From Sciurus carolinensis (lineage: Eukaryota; Chordata; Mammalia; Rodentia; Sciuridae), in assembly GCF_902686445.1 (NCBI RefSeq), contig NC_062229.1, forward strand, positions 5,179,503 through 5,243,502: a DNA stretch of 64,000 bases, given 5' to 3'. The notes under the pieces are model-generated. The model saw nothing but the letters and a program-made list of their open reading frames with translations. It did no database searches and was not told the DNA's origin. Below, piece after piece: positions 53,148 through 64,000 of the stretch. Every line of letters begins with the position of its first letter. Positions within the stretch are counted from its first letter, which is position 1. The translations under genes and the position numbers were made by a program.

Positions 53148-53228
53148 GTTGGGCTGGGGTCCTGCTCAGTGGGGGAGCACTTGCCCAGGCTACGCAAGGC
53201 CCTGGTCCAATCCCAGCGACGTAATTAA
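53148..53228 (+). repeat. ID SINE
   Basis: tcctgctcagtgggggagc, caaggccctggtccaatcc. Confidence 0.75.
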
Positions 53229-53607
53229 GGTTTTGAACGCTTCTGACCATTTCCTTTTCTCAGTTTCGATTTTGAAATGTAAGATATCCAGTAGGAAATA
53301 TTCTTTCCTCTGGTTTTTCAGGGAGCTTACAAGTTGCCTCTTGGTTTTTCTTTCTTTTTTGTTTCCTTTAGGCTTTTTCCTTCAAGCCATTGACCTTCTG
53401 TCCTGGTGGCCTGCGTGGGAGGAGGGCTCCGGCAGCTCATGGCTCCCGGTTTTTCCCTTTGTCCTTCTCCACCCCAGGCAACCTTGCTAGAAAGTTTGAC
53501 GTGTATCCTTTCCTTTGTTCCTGATTCTGCTGGATGTATGCTGCTTTTGTATTTTCCATTTACCTAAATGGTTTTATATTCTCCCTTTCCCCCCACCTCC
53601 TCTCTTT

Positions 53608-53805
53608 TTTAGGACTGGGGACTGAAACTGGGGTGCACCTCAAGCATACTAGGCAAGTGCTCTACCCAATTCCTTTTTCTTTTCTATCTTGAGACAGGAT
53701 CTCACTGTTGCCAAGGCTGGCCTTGACCTGGAGATCCTCCTTCCTCAGCCTCCCCACCGAGTAGCTTGGAAGAGAGGCCCGTGCCACCGTGCCCTGTTTA
53801 TCTCC
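53608..53805 (-). repeat. Dimeric B1+ID SINE, inverted
   Basis: gactggggactgaaactgg, caagtgctctacccaattc, aaggctggccttgacctgg. Confidence 0.75.
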
Positions 53806-53867
53806 CCTTGTTTCTCTCTTTCTCTCTTGGCATTGTTCTTGTGTGGTTCAGAAGCTACACGTTTTGT

Positions 53868-54260
53868 TCTTTGAGATATCGTTCGCATACCATAAAATTC
53901 GCCCTTCCGAGTGTCCGCTTTGGTGGTTTTTTGTATGTCCACAAGAGTGTGCGGCCACCTCCGCCGTTCAACTCCAGAACGCTTGTCACTACCTGAAAAA
54001 GGAACCCAGCCTCTTAGCCGAAGTCACCCAGGGTGCCACTCTCCTTCAGCCCTGGCCAACACGCTGCCCTTCCTGTCCCTCCAGAGTGGCCTGTTCTGGC
54101 TGTGTCACGTCAGTGGAGTCACGTGTTTTGGGGCCTTTGTGTCTGCCTTCTTTCACTGAGCGGAATGTTCTTGTGTCCACCACACACTGTACGTGTTGCA
54201 GGGCTTTGTCCCTTCTGTGGCCAGATAATATGCTGCCTGGGGACAGACCATGGGCGCGCC
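53868..54260 (-). mobile_element. LINE-1 3' region fragment
   Basis: gcataccataaaattcgccc, cggccacctccgccgttc, tctttcactgagcggaatg. Confidence 0.6.
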
Positions 54261-54539
54261 CACTCTGCACTGGGCGGACACACGGTGGACGCCCACGCTG
54301 GGCCAGGCAGGAGCGCCTTGGAAGATCCACCCACGTTGCTTGATGCATGTGCCATTTCGCCCTCCAGCTCTCCGCAGGATCCTGGTCGCACATCTCCCAC
54401 CCTCACCATCCACTACCCGCCGCCTGGACCTGGGTCCCTCCCAGCCCCCATCAAGTAAAATAAGGAAACACCCGACTTGACCCTGAGGGCTCCTCTGGCT
54501 GTTTTTGAAATTGCGTCCTTTCCTTTCTGTGACCAGCAT

Positions 54540-54628
54540 GACTTGGGGATGTCGCTCAGTGGTAGGTACTTGCCCAGCATGCTGGAGGCCCTGGGTTCAA
54601 TCCCCAGCCCTGCAAGAAAATAACAACG
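54540..54628 (+). repeat. ID SINE
   Basis: gatgtcgctcagtggtagg, gggttcaatccccagccc. Confidence 0.85.
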
Positions 54629-55179
54629 ATAGGGTGGTGTTGCTTTTGTTAAGTTTTCTTCTTGCGTGATTTTGGTTTCGTGAGCCCCCACCATGTTTAT
54701 CCTCATCTCTGCCCTTCGTTTTGGAAGTTTCCCTAATCTTATATTTGAATGTGAGGTACAGAGCAGAGCAACAGGGCTGGGGGCGGGGGTCACGTCAATG
54801 GGGAGCTTCACTGCAGGAGATCTTTTCCACAGGTGCCTCAATGGCAGCCCCTCTGAGGTCATGGGGATTCTCACGTGTGGGTGCAGCAGGCAGGGCAGGC
54901 CTTGGCCACTGTCTCCTTGGAGTCCATGGGGAAGAACCTGGTACACTGCCCCTTCCATCAGCCTTCTGTTCCCAACATGGCGCACGTTGCTGCAGTCCAT
55001 TTGGGAGCTAGTGTTTCCAGAGACCTAACTGCCAACCCACGATGAAGTCCCTGCCCATCATTTCTTTCCATACTGGTTCTTCTCCACAATGCAGAAGAAG
55101 GGGAAAGATGCCCTCTAGTTCCTCAGCTCTTCAGGGTCTGACTGCGCCTAGGAACCCAGTTAATAAGAGAGCCCCTGGA

Positions 55180-55285
55180 AGCCAGGCGCGCACACCTGAC
55201 ATCCCGGCTCTTCCAGAGGCTGAGGCAGGAGGATCTCGAGTTCAACGCCAGCGTGGGCAACTTAGCAAGGCTCTATCTCTCCAAG
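55180..55285 (+). repeat. B1-like SINE
   Basis: gaggctgaggcaggaggat, gcgtgggcaacttagcaagg. Confidence 0.75.
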
Positions 55286-55542
55286 TGTTATACAGAAGCT
55301 ATTGGAAGATAAGGGTTATTTTAATGGAAGATAAGGGTTATTTTAAAGGAATTGTTCTTTCAAGTTCATTACAACTCAGTTACCAATCTCCAGTGATCAA
55401 GGCTGTTTTCCAGGCTTGCTGTGTGAAAGATGTCCCTCCCCAAAGAATCGCTATGGCTTGCTATGTGTTCAAAAAGTCAGAGGCCCTGCCTGCAGTCACA
55501 GTCACTGTGACCAAGTGACTTCTGCTTGAAATAATCAGCACT

Positions 55543-55661
55543 TCAATTAGACTCATTTTTTTTTTTTTTTTTTCTCACAGTGCTGGGGATTGAACTCAGG
55601 GCCTTGTGCTTGCAAGGCGAGCACTCTACCAACTGAGCTATCTCCCCAGCAATTAGACATA
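55543..55661 (-). repeat. ID SINE, inverted, with target-site duplication
   Basis: caattagac flanks poly(T), gtgctggggattgaactc and tctaccaactgagctatc; a fairly recent insertion. Confidence 0.85.
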
Positions 55662-56460
55662 TTTTAACTCAACTTCCTCAACAGGTCTTTACTGAGCATC
55701 TAACGAGGGAACATCACCATCCTGGGTCCTGGCAAGACACTGATGTGCCAATCTAATGACTCAGCCATGTGGAGCTGGAACATTCCAGTTCCTTCTGGAA
55801 GCTTCCACTTTGGCATAGCTGAGTTTATCCTCCAGGTCCCATAGTCCCCATCGCTCACTCACTTGCCTTATCTCTAGCTGGTTCTTTTTTTCTAACCACC
55901 TTTGTTTGATGGTGGCAAACATTTTCCCATCTATAAATGCAAATCTGTACCAGTGGCAATGACTACACTTTGGTTTTACACCACCCCATTTGAGATTAGC
56001 TTACAAAATTGCCCCTTGTAAAGTCACTCTTTGTTTGATCCCTTTGCCCAGCAAGTTGACTTCTGAAAGAAAAGCTCCTTTAAATGACTGTGATATTAAT
56101 CAATAGCGTCAAATATTCCAGGAAAATGGAATAAAGAGAGAGAGAGAGAGAGAGGGAGAGAGAAGGAGTGCAGCTTCTAATCAATATTCTTTAGTTTTTT
56201 CAGAACCTGGAACACCTGGTGGTCTTCAAAAACATCAAGTGTGAGTCAAGGACTGGCTAATACGTTTGGATCCATGTTGCTGGTTGCCTTCCAGAAATGT
56301 TCGCTAATGAAGGGGAGAATAATATTTAACTTGCTTGAAAATAAAGTGTTTATCTAAAGGATTACAGAACAGGCCCAGGAGCTGAAGGTCATTTTTAATC
56401 ACAGGAATATCCCGTAATTTTTTGACTAAGAGAACAAAAAATACCCCTGAGGATACTCCG
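55662..56460. other. Intergenic, unassigned; one (GA)n run
   Basis: A (GA)n microsatellite lies at about 56,137-56,165. Nothing else recognised. Confidence 0.5.
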
Positions 56461-56461
56461 T

Positions 56462-56665
56462 TCAGGCACGGTAACCAGGCCTGTAATCCCAGCTATGAGA
56501 GAGACTGTGGCAGAGGAACTGCAAGTCTGAGGCCAGCCCAGGCCATTCAAAATGAAAACTTAAAAGTGCTGGGGAGGTAGCTCAGTGGGAGACGCCCCTG
56601 GGTTCAGTGCCCAGCAACACACGCACACACGCACACACGCACACACACACACACACACACTGGGG
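56462..56665 (+). repeat. Dimeric B1+ID SINE ending in a (CA)n tail
   Basis: cctgtaatcccagctatgag, gaggtagctcagtgggag, gggttcagtgcccagc, then acacacgcacacac. Confidence 0.75.
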
Positions 56666-56739
56666 GTTAGGGGCACTCAATCTACTGAGCACATACACAC
56701 GCAGGTTGAGCATCCCTAAGCTAAAATTTTATTTATATC

Positions 56740-56840
56740 TGTTACTCCATGTGTATATATAGTTTATATAGTTCTCTCATATATTTATATATATATATTT
56801 ATACATATATATATTTTATACACTTTTATATAAAATTGTT
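56740..56840. repeat. (TA)n-rich low-complexity tract
   Basis: tatatatagtttatatag, tatatatatatttatac and similar. Confidence 0.8.
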
Positions 56841-56845
56841 GGCTA

Positions 56846-57062
56846 AGCTGGGTGCAGTGGCACATACCTGTATTCCAAGTGGCTCAGGAGGCTGAGGCAG
56901 GAGGATTGCAAGTCCAAACCCAGCCTCAGTAACCTAGAGAGGCCCTAAGCAACTTAGTGAGCCCCTGTCTCAAAATAAGAAAGAAAAAGGGGAGGGCTTG
57001 TGACTCAGTGAATAAGCATCACGGGGTTAAATACCTGGTACCAAAAAAAGAAAAAAAAAAAT
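56846..57062 (+). repeat. Dimeric B1+ID SINE
   Basis: tgggtgcagtggcacatacc, gaggctgaggcaggagg, ttgtgactcagtgaataagc, taaatacctggtacc. Confidence 0.8.
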
Positions 57063-57619
57063 GTGGCTAAAACTTGGCTTAAAGTCTTTATTTTATTAAA
57101 ATTGAATCCTAGCAGCGGAATTTCTGCTAAAGTAATAAGTTTACTTATTCAGCTTTTGGATACATGTTGCCAGTTGCCTTCCAGCTTGGACTTTGGAGCC
57201 CGCTCCATGGACTGGGGTGATAGCCACAGAAACCTGCATGCAGTGGCCAGATGACCATGGGAACAGCCCAGGCGCTGGAGCCGGCCTGTCTCTGACCCTG
57301 GATGAGGAGTAGCACATGAGAGAGAACCAAGAACCATGGCTAAAATAAGGAACCCCCAGTTTGTGGGCTGGAACCTGTTCCTGGGGACTCAGCTGTTCCT
57401 GTCACTACTCAGGCACCGAGCACCAGTTTCCTCTCTGAGTCTTGCCGCGCTGGTCAGCGTGAAGGACAGTCCCTAAGTCTGCCATGGTAGTAAGGCTGGA
57501 TCAGTCCCCTGCACCATCACTCCCTGGCTCTGGGCTCTCAGATTTAATTTCTCTGAATTGGAGATGATAACTCCAGCCTTGTAGGCTCTCCGGAGAGAGT
57601 CAACATAATGTTTCCGTAT

Positions 57620-57850
57620 GGGACATCAGAGAACAATGGCGATCCTAAATCGATAGCTGATATTCGGGAGGGCTTTTCCTGGACCAGGCTCTGCGTTTCT
57701 TCTCATACATATTTATGTAAGACAGCCCCACAGAACCTGCTGACGCTGCTGTCTCCCAGTTTTGCTGAGGAACAAACTCTGAAGCTCAGAGGTTGGTTAA
57801 TGCCAGGTCTGCCCAGCTCACACATAGTGGCCCTGGGGTTTGAACCCTGA
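57620..57850 (+). repeat. MIR-like SINE
   Basis: ttttgctgaggaacaaactc, tgaagctcagaggttggtt, ctggggtttgaaccc. Confidence 0.5.
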
Positions 57851-58469
57851 CCTGTGACTCCATAGGCCATGCCTGTGAACACTGTGCGCTCCTGATGGAG
57901 GGAGAGGGACTAAAGGGGCCTGGGGGTGCCTTCTTGCAAAGGTCCCCTGTGCCCTAGCGGAGATCCTCCCGTTCCTTCCTTGGCGGGAGTTTAGACACAG
58001 TAATTTTACCACATTAACAGTGTAGGCCGCAGCGTGGGTATGGCCTGACCGCAGCGTCCACGGCTACTACCTCTGCACATCATAGGCCCTAAGAAGGTCA
58101 AGCTTCGGAGCTGTCACGGTTGACGTTCTCTGGTCTCTGTGACCCTCGGGAGGTGCCCTCTCCTCACCCCAAGGCCTTGCCATGCCTGCCACTCCTCTGC
58201 CTGTGCCCTGGTGGCGTGGGCTGGTTTCACTCAGGATGTGTCTCTTCCACCTGCCCTGGCGGAGTAGAGAGGACCGCCGAGTTGGAAAGGTGAAGCCCCT
58301 CCCTTCCCAGCCGGGGCCCTGGCTCTGCCTCTGACCCGGTCACCTCATACCATGTCTTGGGCAAGATCTGGTGTCTTTTTCTTCCCGTCTCTCTCTTCCC
58401 AACTGTGCTGGGGAAACAGTCTGGCGCCTCCTCCCACACTCACTGCCTAAGGGCAAGAGTTCCAAAGCC

Positions 58470-58605
58470 TTAGCCAATCACACCCCCTCTGATGACCACA
58501 GATATTGTCATTGGTCAACACCTACGGATGCTCTGGGTGCACCTGGGCGGGGCTGGCCCAGAACCGGAAGGGAGCAGCTAAGACTGTGGGCGGCCCGGGG
58601 CCTGC
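58470..58605. promoter_or_regulatory. Promoter-like motif cluster in the intergenic region
   Basis: Within 120 bp there is CCAAT (58,474-58,478), an inverted CCAAT (ATTGG, 58,510-58,514), a GC box GGGCGGGGC (58,545-58,553), an ETS/GABP-type ACCGGAAG (58,563-58,570) and a second GGGCGG (58,588-58,593). Order and spacing resemble a housekeeping promoter. In human the next gene after FBN3 is CERS4, so a distal CERS4 promoter is one possibility, but no exon can be shown. Confidence 0.35.
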
Positions 58606-58609
58606 CCAC

Positions 58610-59465
58610 TCTGCCCTGGCTCACGGCAGGCCTGCCCTTACCTTACCTTCCGGTCACTGCGTCCTGAGCTCTCCAAGCCCCGGGACTGTCTGCCCAGCTA
58701 TGTCCTCCCCCCTCCCCCAGCTGCACCTCACTGTTGCTCCATTCTCTCTGAACCGGCTTTACCTTCCTCAGGAAGGAGGTGACAGACCTGAGATCTGATC
58801 TGGGTACCTGCCGAGGGTCTAGTTGCCAGGCCCCGCAGCCTGGCCAGGGGAACAGAGGGAAGTGGCTAATCTGGGTTCTGTCCCCTAGTCCCAGTAAGCC
58901 AGGGAGGAAAAGCTCCTCTGCTTGGTGACCGGTCTGCTCTCGGAGACACAGAGCCAGGTGGGGCAGGAGGACGGCCTCCCAGAGAGAGGAGAAAGGGGCG
59001 CACGGGGCTGTCTACCCACTGGGCGCCCACTTCACATCAGCCCAGCTGGGGCACAGGTGACACCAGGCTGCAGTGGAGGGAGAGAGGGGACCGCAATAGC
59101 CCTGACTCCTGGCCGTCCCCACACACGGCCACAGCAGGAAACAAGGACACAGGTTGGAAGACACAGTGAGCAGAGGGAAGCGTGGGCTCTAGACACCCAG
59201 AGGAGGTGCCCGGTGCTCTGGGGAAATCAGGATTTCCAGGAGGAGGTGAGGAGGTCAAGGTCGCACCTGTGCATTTCCCCAGACGTGCATTTACTCTGTG
59301 TGCGTGTGCGCGCGCGCGCAGCTCAGCCGCATCAAGCACGCTCCCAGTGTTCGCCCCCCATCACCAGCATCCATCTCCAGAACTTCCTTGTTATCTCAAA
59401 CCGAAACTGTCCTCATTAAGCATTAACTCCCCTCCCCACTCCCCAAGGCCCTGACCCCCACTATG
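58610..59465. other. Intergenic, unassigned
   Basis: Moderately GC-rich. A (GC)n run (gtgcgcgcgcgcgcag, near 59,305) could adopt Z-DNA. No exon could be supported. Confidence 0.4.
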
Positions 59466-59474
59466 TGACTTTCT

Positions 59475-59832
59475 GTTTCTAGGTGCTAGAATTTGAACCT
59501 TAAATTTCCCTCAAAGGCCCGTGTGTGTAAAGGCTTGGTGCCCCTTGGGAGATGGTGGAGACTTCGTGGAGGTAAGACCTAGTGAAGCCTTAGGTCATTG
59601 ACTTGACCTTCAAGGGGGTTGTGGGACCCCAGTCTCTTCTTTCTCTCTTTTTCATCTGGGACCACGGAGCGAGCAGTTTTGCTCCAACACACACTCTTTC
59701 CATGATGGGCTGCCTTGCCACAGACCCAAAACAACAGGACCAACCAACAGTGGTCTGAAAGTCCTTCAGCTGGGAGCCAGAATAAACCTGGTCTCTGTAT
59801 GTACATTGGTGTTCTTGTTGGTTATGGGAGGG
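59475..59832 (+). mobile_element. MaLR-like solo LTR, diverged
   Basis: ttgggagatggtggagactt, ccatgatgggctgccttgcc, gagccagaataaacc. Confidence 0.5.
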
Positions 59833-59879
59833 CCCCCTAGGGGTCTGACAACTGGGGGGACCTCCTGTGAGCACTATCA

Positions 59880-60130
59880 TGTAGTATGTTCTCCCGTTTC
59901 ATCAGTGTGATGTCCTCAAGTTTTATCCATGTGGTGACGAAGAAGCATCTTCCTTTTTAAGACTGAATAATATCCAGTTCTGTGGACAGACTTCGATGTA
60001 TTTTCCCATTCATCCGGTGTGGACATGGGTCCTGTCCGTCTGTTATAAACACAAATGAACACATGTCTCTTTGAGGCATTTTTCTTTTCCATCAACTTTA
60101 ACTTTGGAATGATTTCAGGTTTAAAAAAAA
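59880..60130 (-). mobile_element. LINE-1 fragment
   Basis: tcaagttttatccatgtgg, agactgaataatatccag. Confidence 0.6.
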
Positions 60131-60244
60131 AAAGATCATACAAAGTTCCCGATTCTCTTCACCTGACTTCCCTTAAATGCTAACATTTTTCCTGCTTTTT
60201 AAATGAACAACTAATGCGACATCTTTTGTTGGCTCCCCAGCAAA

Positions 60245-60450
60245 CAGAGGTGGCATAGCCTGGAGATCAGCACCATGGGCTGCCCAGCTTCAACAGGAGC
60301 CACGGTGTCACTTCTCCCTCTTGACTCTGGGCAGGTCCCTTAGCGCCCCAGTGCTGCCTCTGTTCTCTCCTCACCTGTAAAGTGTGGAGAATCACAGCAC
60401 TTAATTCCTAGGGGCAAATGGGATGGGTGTTGCAATGCACTTGAAGAAAA
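60245..60450 (+). repeat. MIR SINE
   Basis: gactctgggcaggtccctt, cacctgtaaagtgtggag. Confidence 0.65.
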
Positions 60451-60955
60451 ATCACAACTAGGACCAAGGCACCTGGCAGTGACCCCATGCACCTGAGCTT
60501 CTGTCACTGTCCAAACTTGACATCTTCTTCCACGCAGTGACCACCCATCTCACGGAGGTGCCGCTGTTTGTACTAAACTGACCTCTGATGGATTATTTAG
60601 GCTTTGCTACCACAAAATGCAGCACAGAATTGCTTCCTGTGAATATTCTTGTCTGTTCAAGTTTATCTGCAGGATACAGGCCCCCAAATCTGTCCAATTT
60701 TGCAGCATTGTCTAACTGCCCTGCTCTGAGGCTGTCCCCTTGCCTCGGTCACACCTGCAGTGCCTGCACACACCCACACCATGACATCTCAAAAGTTGTT
60801 CTTTGTCAATCTGATACCAGAGAGGATGTGACTTTGAGGCAGACAAAGGATGTGTTGGTATGGCAATGAGTTAGCCAGGGTCAATGGTCTAGGCAACAGG
60901 AAATGCTCATGCCTGCCCAAAGGCCTATAGAGTTGGGCATTGAAGGGTTTGTGTC
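60451..60955. other. Intergenic, nothing recognised
   Basis: No gene, RNA gene or clear repeat. Confidence 0.4.
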
Positions 60956-60959
60956 TCCA

Positions 60960-61545
60960 CCTAAGAGGCATGTTTGCTGTAACTACAGTGAAATACACAA
61001 GGCTGAGTCCTTTATAAAGAAAAGAGGTTTCCTTAGCACACGGTTCAGGTGGTTCAAGGGCATGGCCCCCCTCTATTGGCTCTGTTCTGGATGTATCACA
61101 AGACTTGCTTTTTATTTTATATTGGGGATCAAACCCAGGGGTGCTTTACCTCTGAACTATATCCCCTATATAAAGGACTAAGCCCTTTTCATTTTTTATT
61201 TCAAGTCAGGGTCTCACTAAGCAACTTAGGGCCTACTTTCCACCTCTAAGTTGCTGAGGTTGGCCTTGAACTTATGATCCTCCTTCCTCAGCCTCCTGAG
61301 TCACTGGGATTGCAGATGTGTGCCACCGTGCCTGGGCCAGACCTGCTCCTTTTATGAAATAAGAACTAGTCCTCTCATGAGAACTAACTAGGGTTCCACA
61401 AAACATCAGGTCTTGTGGTCTAAACAAACCCCAGTAGACCCACCTCCTAAAGGTCCTGTCCTCTCTCCGCATCGCTGTCCTGTGGACCCACCCTCCAGCG
61501 TGTGAGCCCTTGGGGGACAGACTCAAATCGGAGGCAGGTGTGAAC
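60960..61545 (-). mobile_element. MaLR-type LTR, inverted, split by a SINE
   Basis: ctttataaagaaaagaggttt before the SINE and ctagtcctctcatgagaac, cccacctcctaaaggtcc after it. Confidence 0.55.
61110..61340 (-). repeat. Dimeric B1+ID SINE, inverted
   Basis: ttggggatcaaacccaggg, gaggttggccttgaactta, gggattgcagatgtgtgcc. Confidence 0.8.
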
Positions 61546-61789
61546 TTTCTTCAGGGCAACAGGCATCTAGGCAGGAGGGGAGATGCCTTCCATGACTATT
61601 TCAGGGTCCACTCTGGCTGAGGCTGGGTCTGGGGGTAGGCAGAGTCAGCTGCCCCAGGCAGGAAGCTGGTTCAAGACCAGAAAAGGCATGTCATGGCAGA
61701 AGAATGAAAGTTCCCAGCACTGGCAGAGAGGAAGAGGGACTCAGAGATGAAGGAGGTAAACCTATCCCATCTGGGCGACGGCGGTGCTC

Positions 61790-62226
61790 AGAATGTCCCC
61801 TCCGAATCTCATATTGGATTTTGTTTTTTCAGTGCTGGGGATTGAACTCCAGCCTCCAGAGTGCCCGACAAGTGCTCTGCCTCCTGCCACAGCCCAGCCC
61901 GTGTGTTGGAATGTAACTGCCAGCCTAACAGTCTTAAAAGGTGGAACCTTCCAGAGATTAGGCCATGGGGACTCTGCCCTCATGAAAGGGTGATTGCAGC
62001 AGCGGATCCTGTCAGACAGGGTGAGTGGGGCCCAGTTCCATCTCACGCACGCTTCCTGGCCCTTCTGCTATTTCAGGACGCACCACCCAGGCCAGCGGCC
62101 CAACGATGGTGCCAGGTTCGTGGAATTCCTGGCCTTCGGAACAGAGCGGCAAATGCAAATTCTACTGTTGATGATCCCTCCAGTCTGTGGCCCTTGGTTA
62201 GAGCAGCAGAAAATGGACTAAGACGG
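61790..62226 (+). mobile_element. MaLR-type LTR with an inverted ID SINE inside
   Basis: cagaatgtcccctccgaatc; ID at 61,821-61,895 (gtgctggggattgaactcc); then cagcagaaaatggactaagac end. Confidence 0.6.
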
Positions 62227-62714
62227 TGGCCAGTCAGCGGCTGGGGAGGAAGGAGAGGCTGCTTTGCCTCCAAGCCAGCACTGCCCCTTCTGTCTCCCTC
62301 AAGGTCACGTCCTCTTGGGGACCAGATGAACAAAGAGCTGATTTCTGAGAAATCAAGCGCGCTTGCGGCCCTCCAGTGACTCAGCCATGGGAGCAGACTT
62401 GGGGGGAGCCGGGAGGATGATGCTCAGCCCCCACCTGGGTGGGACTCAGGATGGAGATGAGTTCCAGGGACGTCCGTCATGGGATCTGGCAGCAGCTGGA
62501 CTCCTGGGTCCAGGGCTGCAGGGAAGACCCAGATAGCAGAAGTCATAGGTGTAAACCTGATGGCTCAGGACTGGGGAGGCAGACAGGACAGGGGAGAGCC
62601 CACCATTGAAGGAAGGCCGTCAAGCAAGGGTCCGCCTCCGGGCACAGGAGCAGAGGGGTAGGAAGTTGGTGGGGCGGGTGGAGAGGGAAAAGGGGCTGCG
62701 AGCCAAGCTTCTGA
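62227..62714. other. Intergenic, nothing recognised
   Basis: No gene or known repeat supported. Confidence 0.4.
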
Positions 62715-63185
62715 GGGTGGATGTTATCTGATGTTCTGCCATCTTGGCCCCTCCCACGGTTAGCTAATTTCTAGAGATAGTAAACAGCTAGCCTGCCCAG
62801 GAACACGCCTTTCATTAACAGACCAACCGTCCAAAGTTTACACATCACCATTACCTCCTTAGGGAGGACACTCTTACCCCCAGGCCAATATTCCTCTGTC
62901 CTAATTGCTTCAGAGCCAGGTACTGAAGGGGGACCAACTGGGGATGGTCCTATGCCCTAGAATCTGCTGAAATGATCCAAACTAGCCAAATCCTAAACCG
63001 AACTCTGCTTGATTTGGCTGACCCACGGAGATCACAATAAAAGCTCTGGCCCACGTTTTCCCTTTGTTCTGTCTGCCTCCCATCGAAGCCCTGTGCTGCC
63101 CTGTGTGGCCCTGTACGGTGTGGTCTCCTCTGAGGGGGACTCTGAGTATGAACTTCTACCTTGATGATGGTTGTTTCCATGACTA
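62715..63185 (+). mobile_element. Possible solo LTR of an endogenous retrovirus
   Basis: A polyadenylation signal AATAAA (63,036-63,041) in cacaataaaagctctggc is followed by CT/GT-rich sequence, as in an R-U5 region. No coding remnants adjoin it. Borders are estimates. Confidence 0.4.
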
Positions 63186-63189
63186 CGTG

Positions 63190-63560
63190 TCCTACCGTGT
63201 GTCTTAGTCCACTTTCTGTTGCTATGACCGAATGCCCCAGGTGGGGTAATTTATAAAGAACAGAGAGGTTTATCTGACTCAAGGTTCTGGAGGCTGGGAA
63301 GGGCAAGAGGCTGGCACTGGCACCTGGTGGGGTCTTTCTGCCGCGTCACAACACGGTGGAGGGCAGCACATGCCAAGACAGAGCAATCATACTGAAGAGA
63401 GCCCACTTTTTTTTTTTTTTAACAAAGCCACTCCCATGATAATCCATTAATCTATGAGTCCATGAACAGAGAAATCCATTCATAGGGCTCACGACCCAAA
63501 GGTCCCACTATTGAGAGTTGGCTTTAGGGATTTAGTTTGCAACACACGAAATCCAGGGAC
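63190..63560 (-). mobile_element. MaLR-type LTR, inverted, with a poly(T) run
   Basis: gtgtcttagtccactttctg, ggtaatttataaagaacag, gaggctgggaagggcaag. Confidence 0.65.
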
Positions 63561-63853
63561 ACGTTCCAAATACAGTGCCACAACTAGTTCAAGCAAATCT
63601 CTTGTGCCTTTTAAAACAAGCTTCCTAACACTGCAGATGGTCAACAGTGCCAGATGCCGCAGGTCAGGATGGCTGAGAATGGAGGGTGACTGCAGAGACC
63701 TGCATCTCGGGCTGCATCTCAGAGCCTGGCAGGAGGTACCCAGCCCTGATGGCGAAGCCCATCATCACGAAGTGTCCTCCATGGCACGTTTCCTTTGCAT
63801 AATTACACGGGAACTGGGTGATCTTGACACCCAGCGTCTCAATCAGTTGGGTG

Positions 63854-64000
63854 ACTGGGTTCCATGTTGGGTTCTGTGCTGGGTTCTGTGCTGGCTTCTG
63901 TGCTGGGTTCTTGGCTGGGTTCTGTGCTGGGTTCTGTGTTGGGTTCTGTGCTGGGTTCTGTGTTGGGTTCTGTGCTGGGTTCTGTGGCTGAGTTCTGTGT
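63854..64000 (+). repeat. 12-bp minisatellite running off the right edge
   Basis: At least twelve units of GCTGGGTTCTGT with single changes (gttgggttctgt, gctggcttctgt). Continues past the window end. Confidence 0.95.

Noticed and set aside
1..64000. CRISPR arrays, operons or other prokaryotic systems
   Set aside because: Spliced gene structure, SINEs and LINEs make this mammalian DNA; the tandem repeats lack unique spacers.

Overview
The window is mammalian nuclear DNA with long introns, GT-AG splice sites and dense interspersed repeats. The repeats point to a rodent of the squirrel family: many tRNA-derived ID SINEs (a 'GCTGGGGA(G/T)(A/G)TAGCTCAG' head and a 'GGGTTCGATCCCCAGCACC' B-box end) and dimeric B1+ID elements in both orientations. 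MIR, L2, old L1, MaLR-type LTR and MER5/Tigger-type DNA transposon pieces form the older layer. The species assignment is inference.

Region 1-41,072 holds one protein gene on the minus strand, fibrillin-3 (FBN3). I traced 53 consecutive coding exons from the start codon (41,007) to the left edge (last exon seen 228-350). They give about 2,241 codons, roughly four fifths of a fibrillin, with no frameshift or stop. All junctions after the second coding exon are phase 1, so each exon is a domain or half-domain cassette. Domain order: signal peptide and furin-type site, unique N-terminus, EGF1-3, hybrid 1, cbEGF1-2, TB1, Gly/Pro linker, EGF4, cbEGF3-6, TB2, cbEGF7-9, hybrid 2, cbEGF10, TB3, cbEGF11-22, TB4 (with RGD), cbEGF23-24, TB5, cbEGF25-31, TB6, cbEGF32-34. 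The C-terminal part (further cbEGFs, TB7, propeptide) lies beyond position 1.

Region 41,073-43,000 holds the first intron and a CpG-rich promoter with two possible non-coding first exons, each ending in a consensus CAG|GTAAGG donor (42,476 and 42,906). Region 43,000-64,000 is intergenic: mostly SINE, L1, LTR and MIR debris, a compact promoter-like cluster near 58.5 kb that may belong to the next gene, an LTR-like segment near 63 kb, and a 12-bp minisatellite running off the right edge.

I see no novel gene system. The notable points are that FBN3 is fully open in a rodent although it is reported lost in mouse and rat, that its start codon seems shifted from the human one as I remember it, a cbEGF2 exon carrying an extra RGD, a fused cbEGF-TB exon, and several unusual tandem repeats. 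Comparisons with human FBN1/FBN3 rest on memory.
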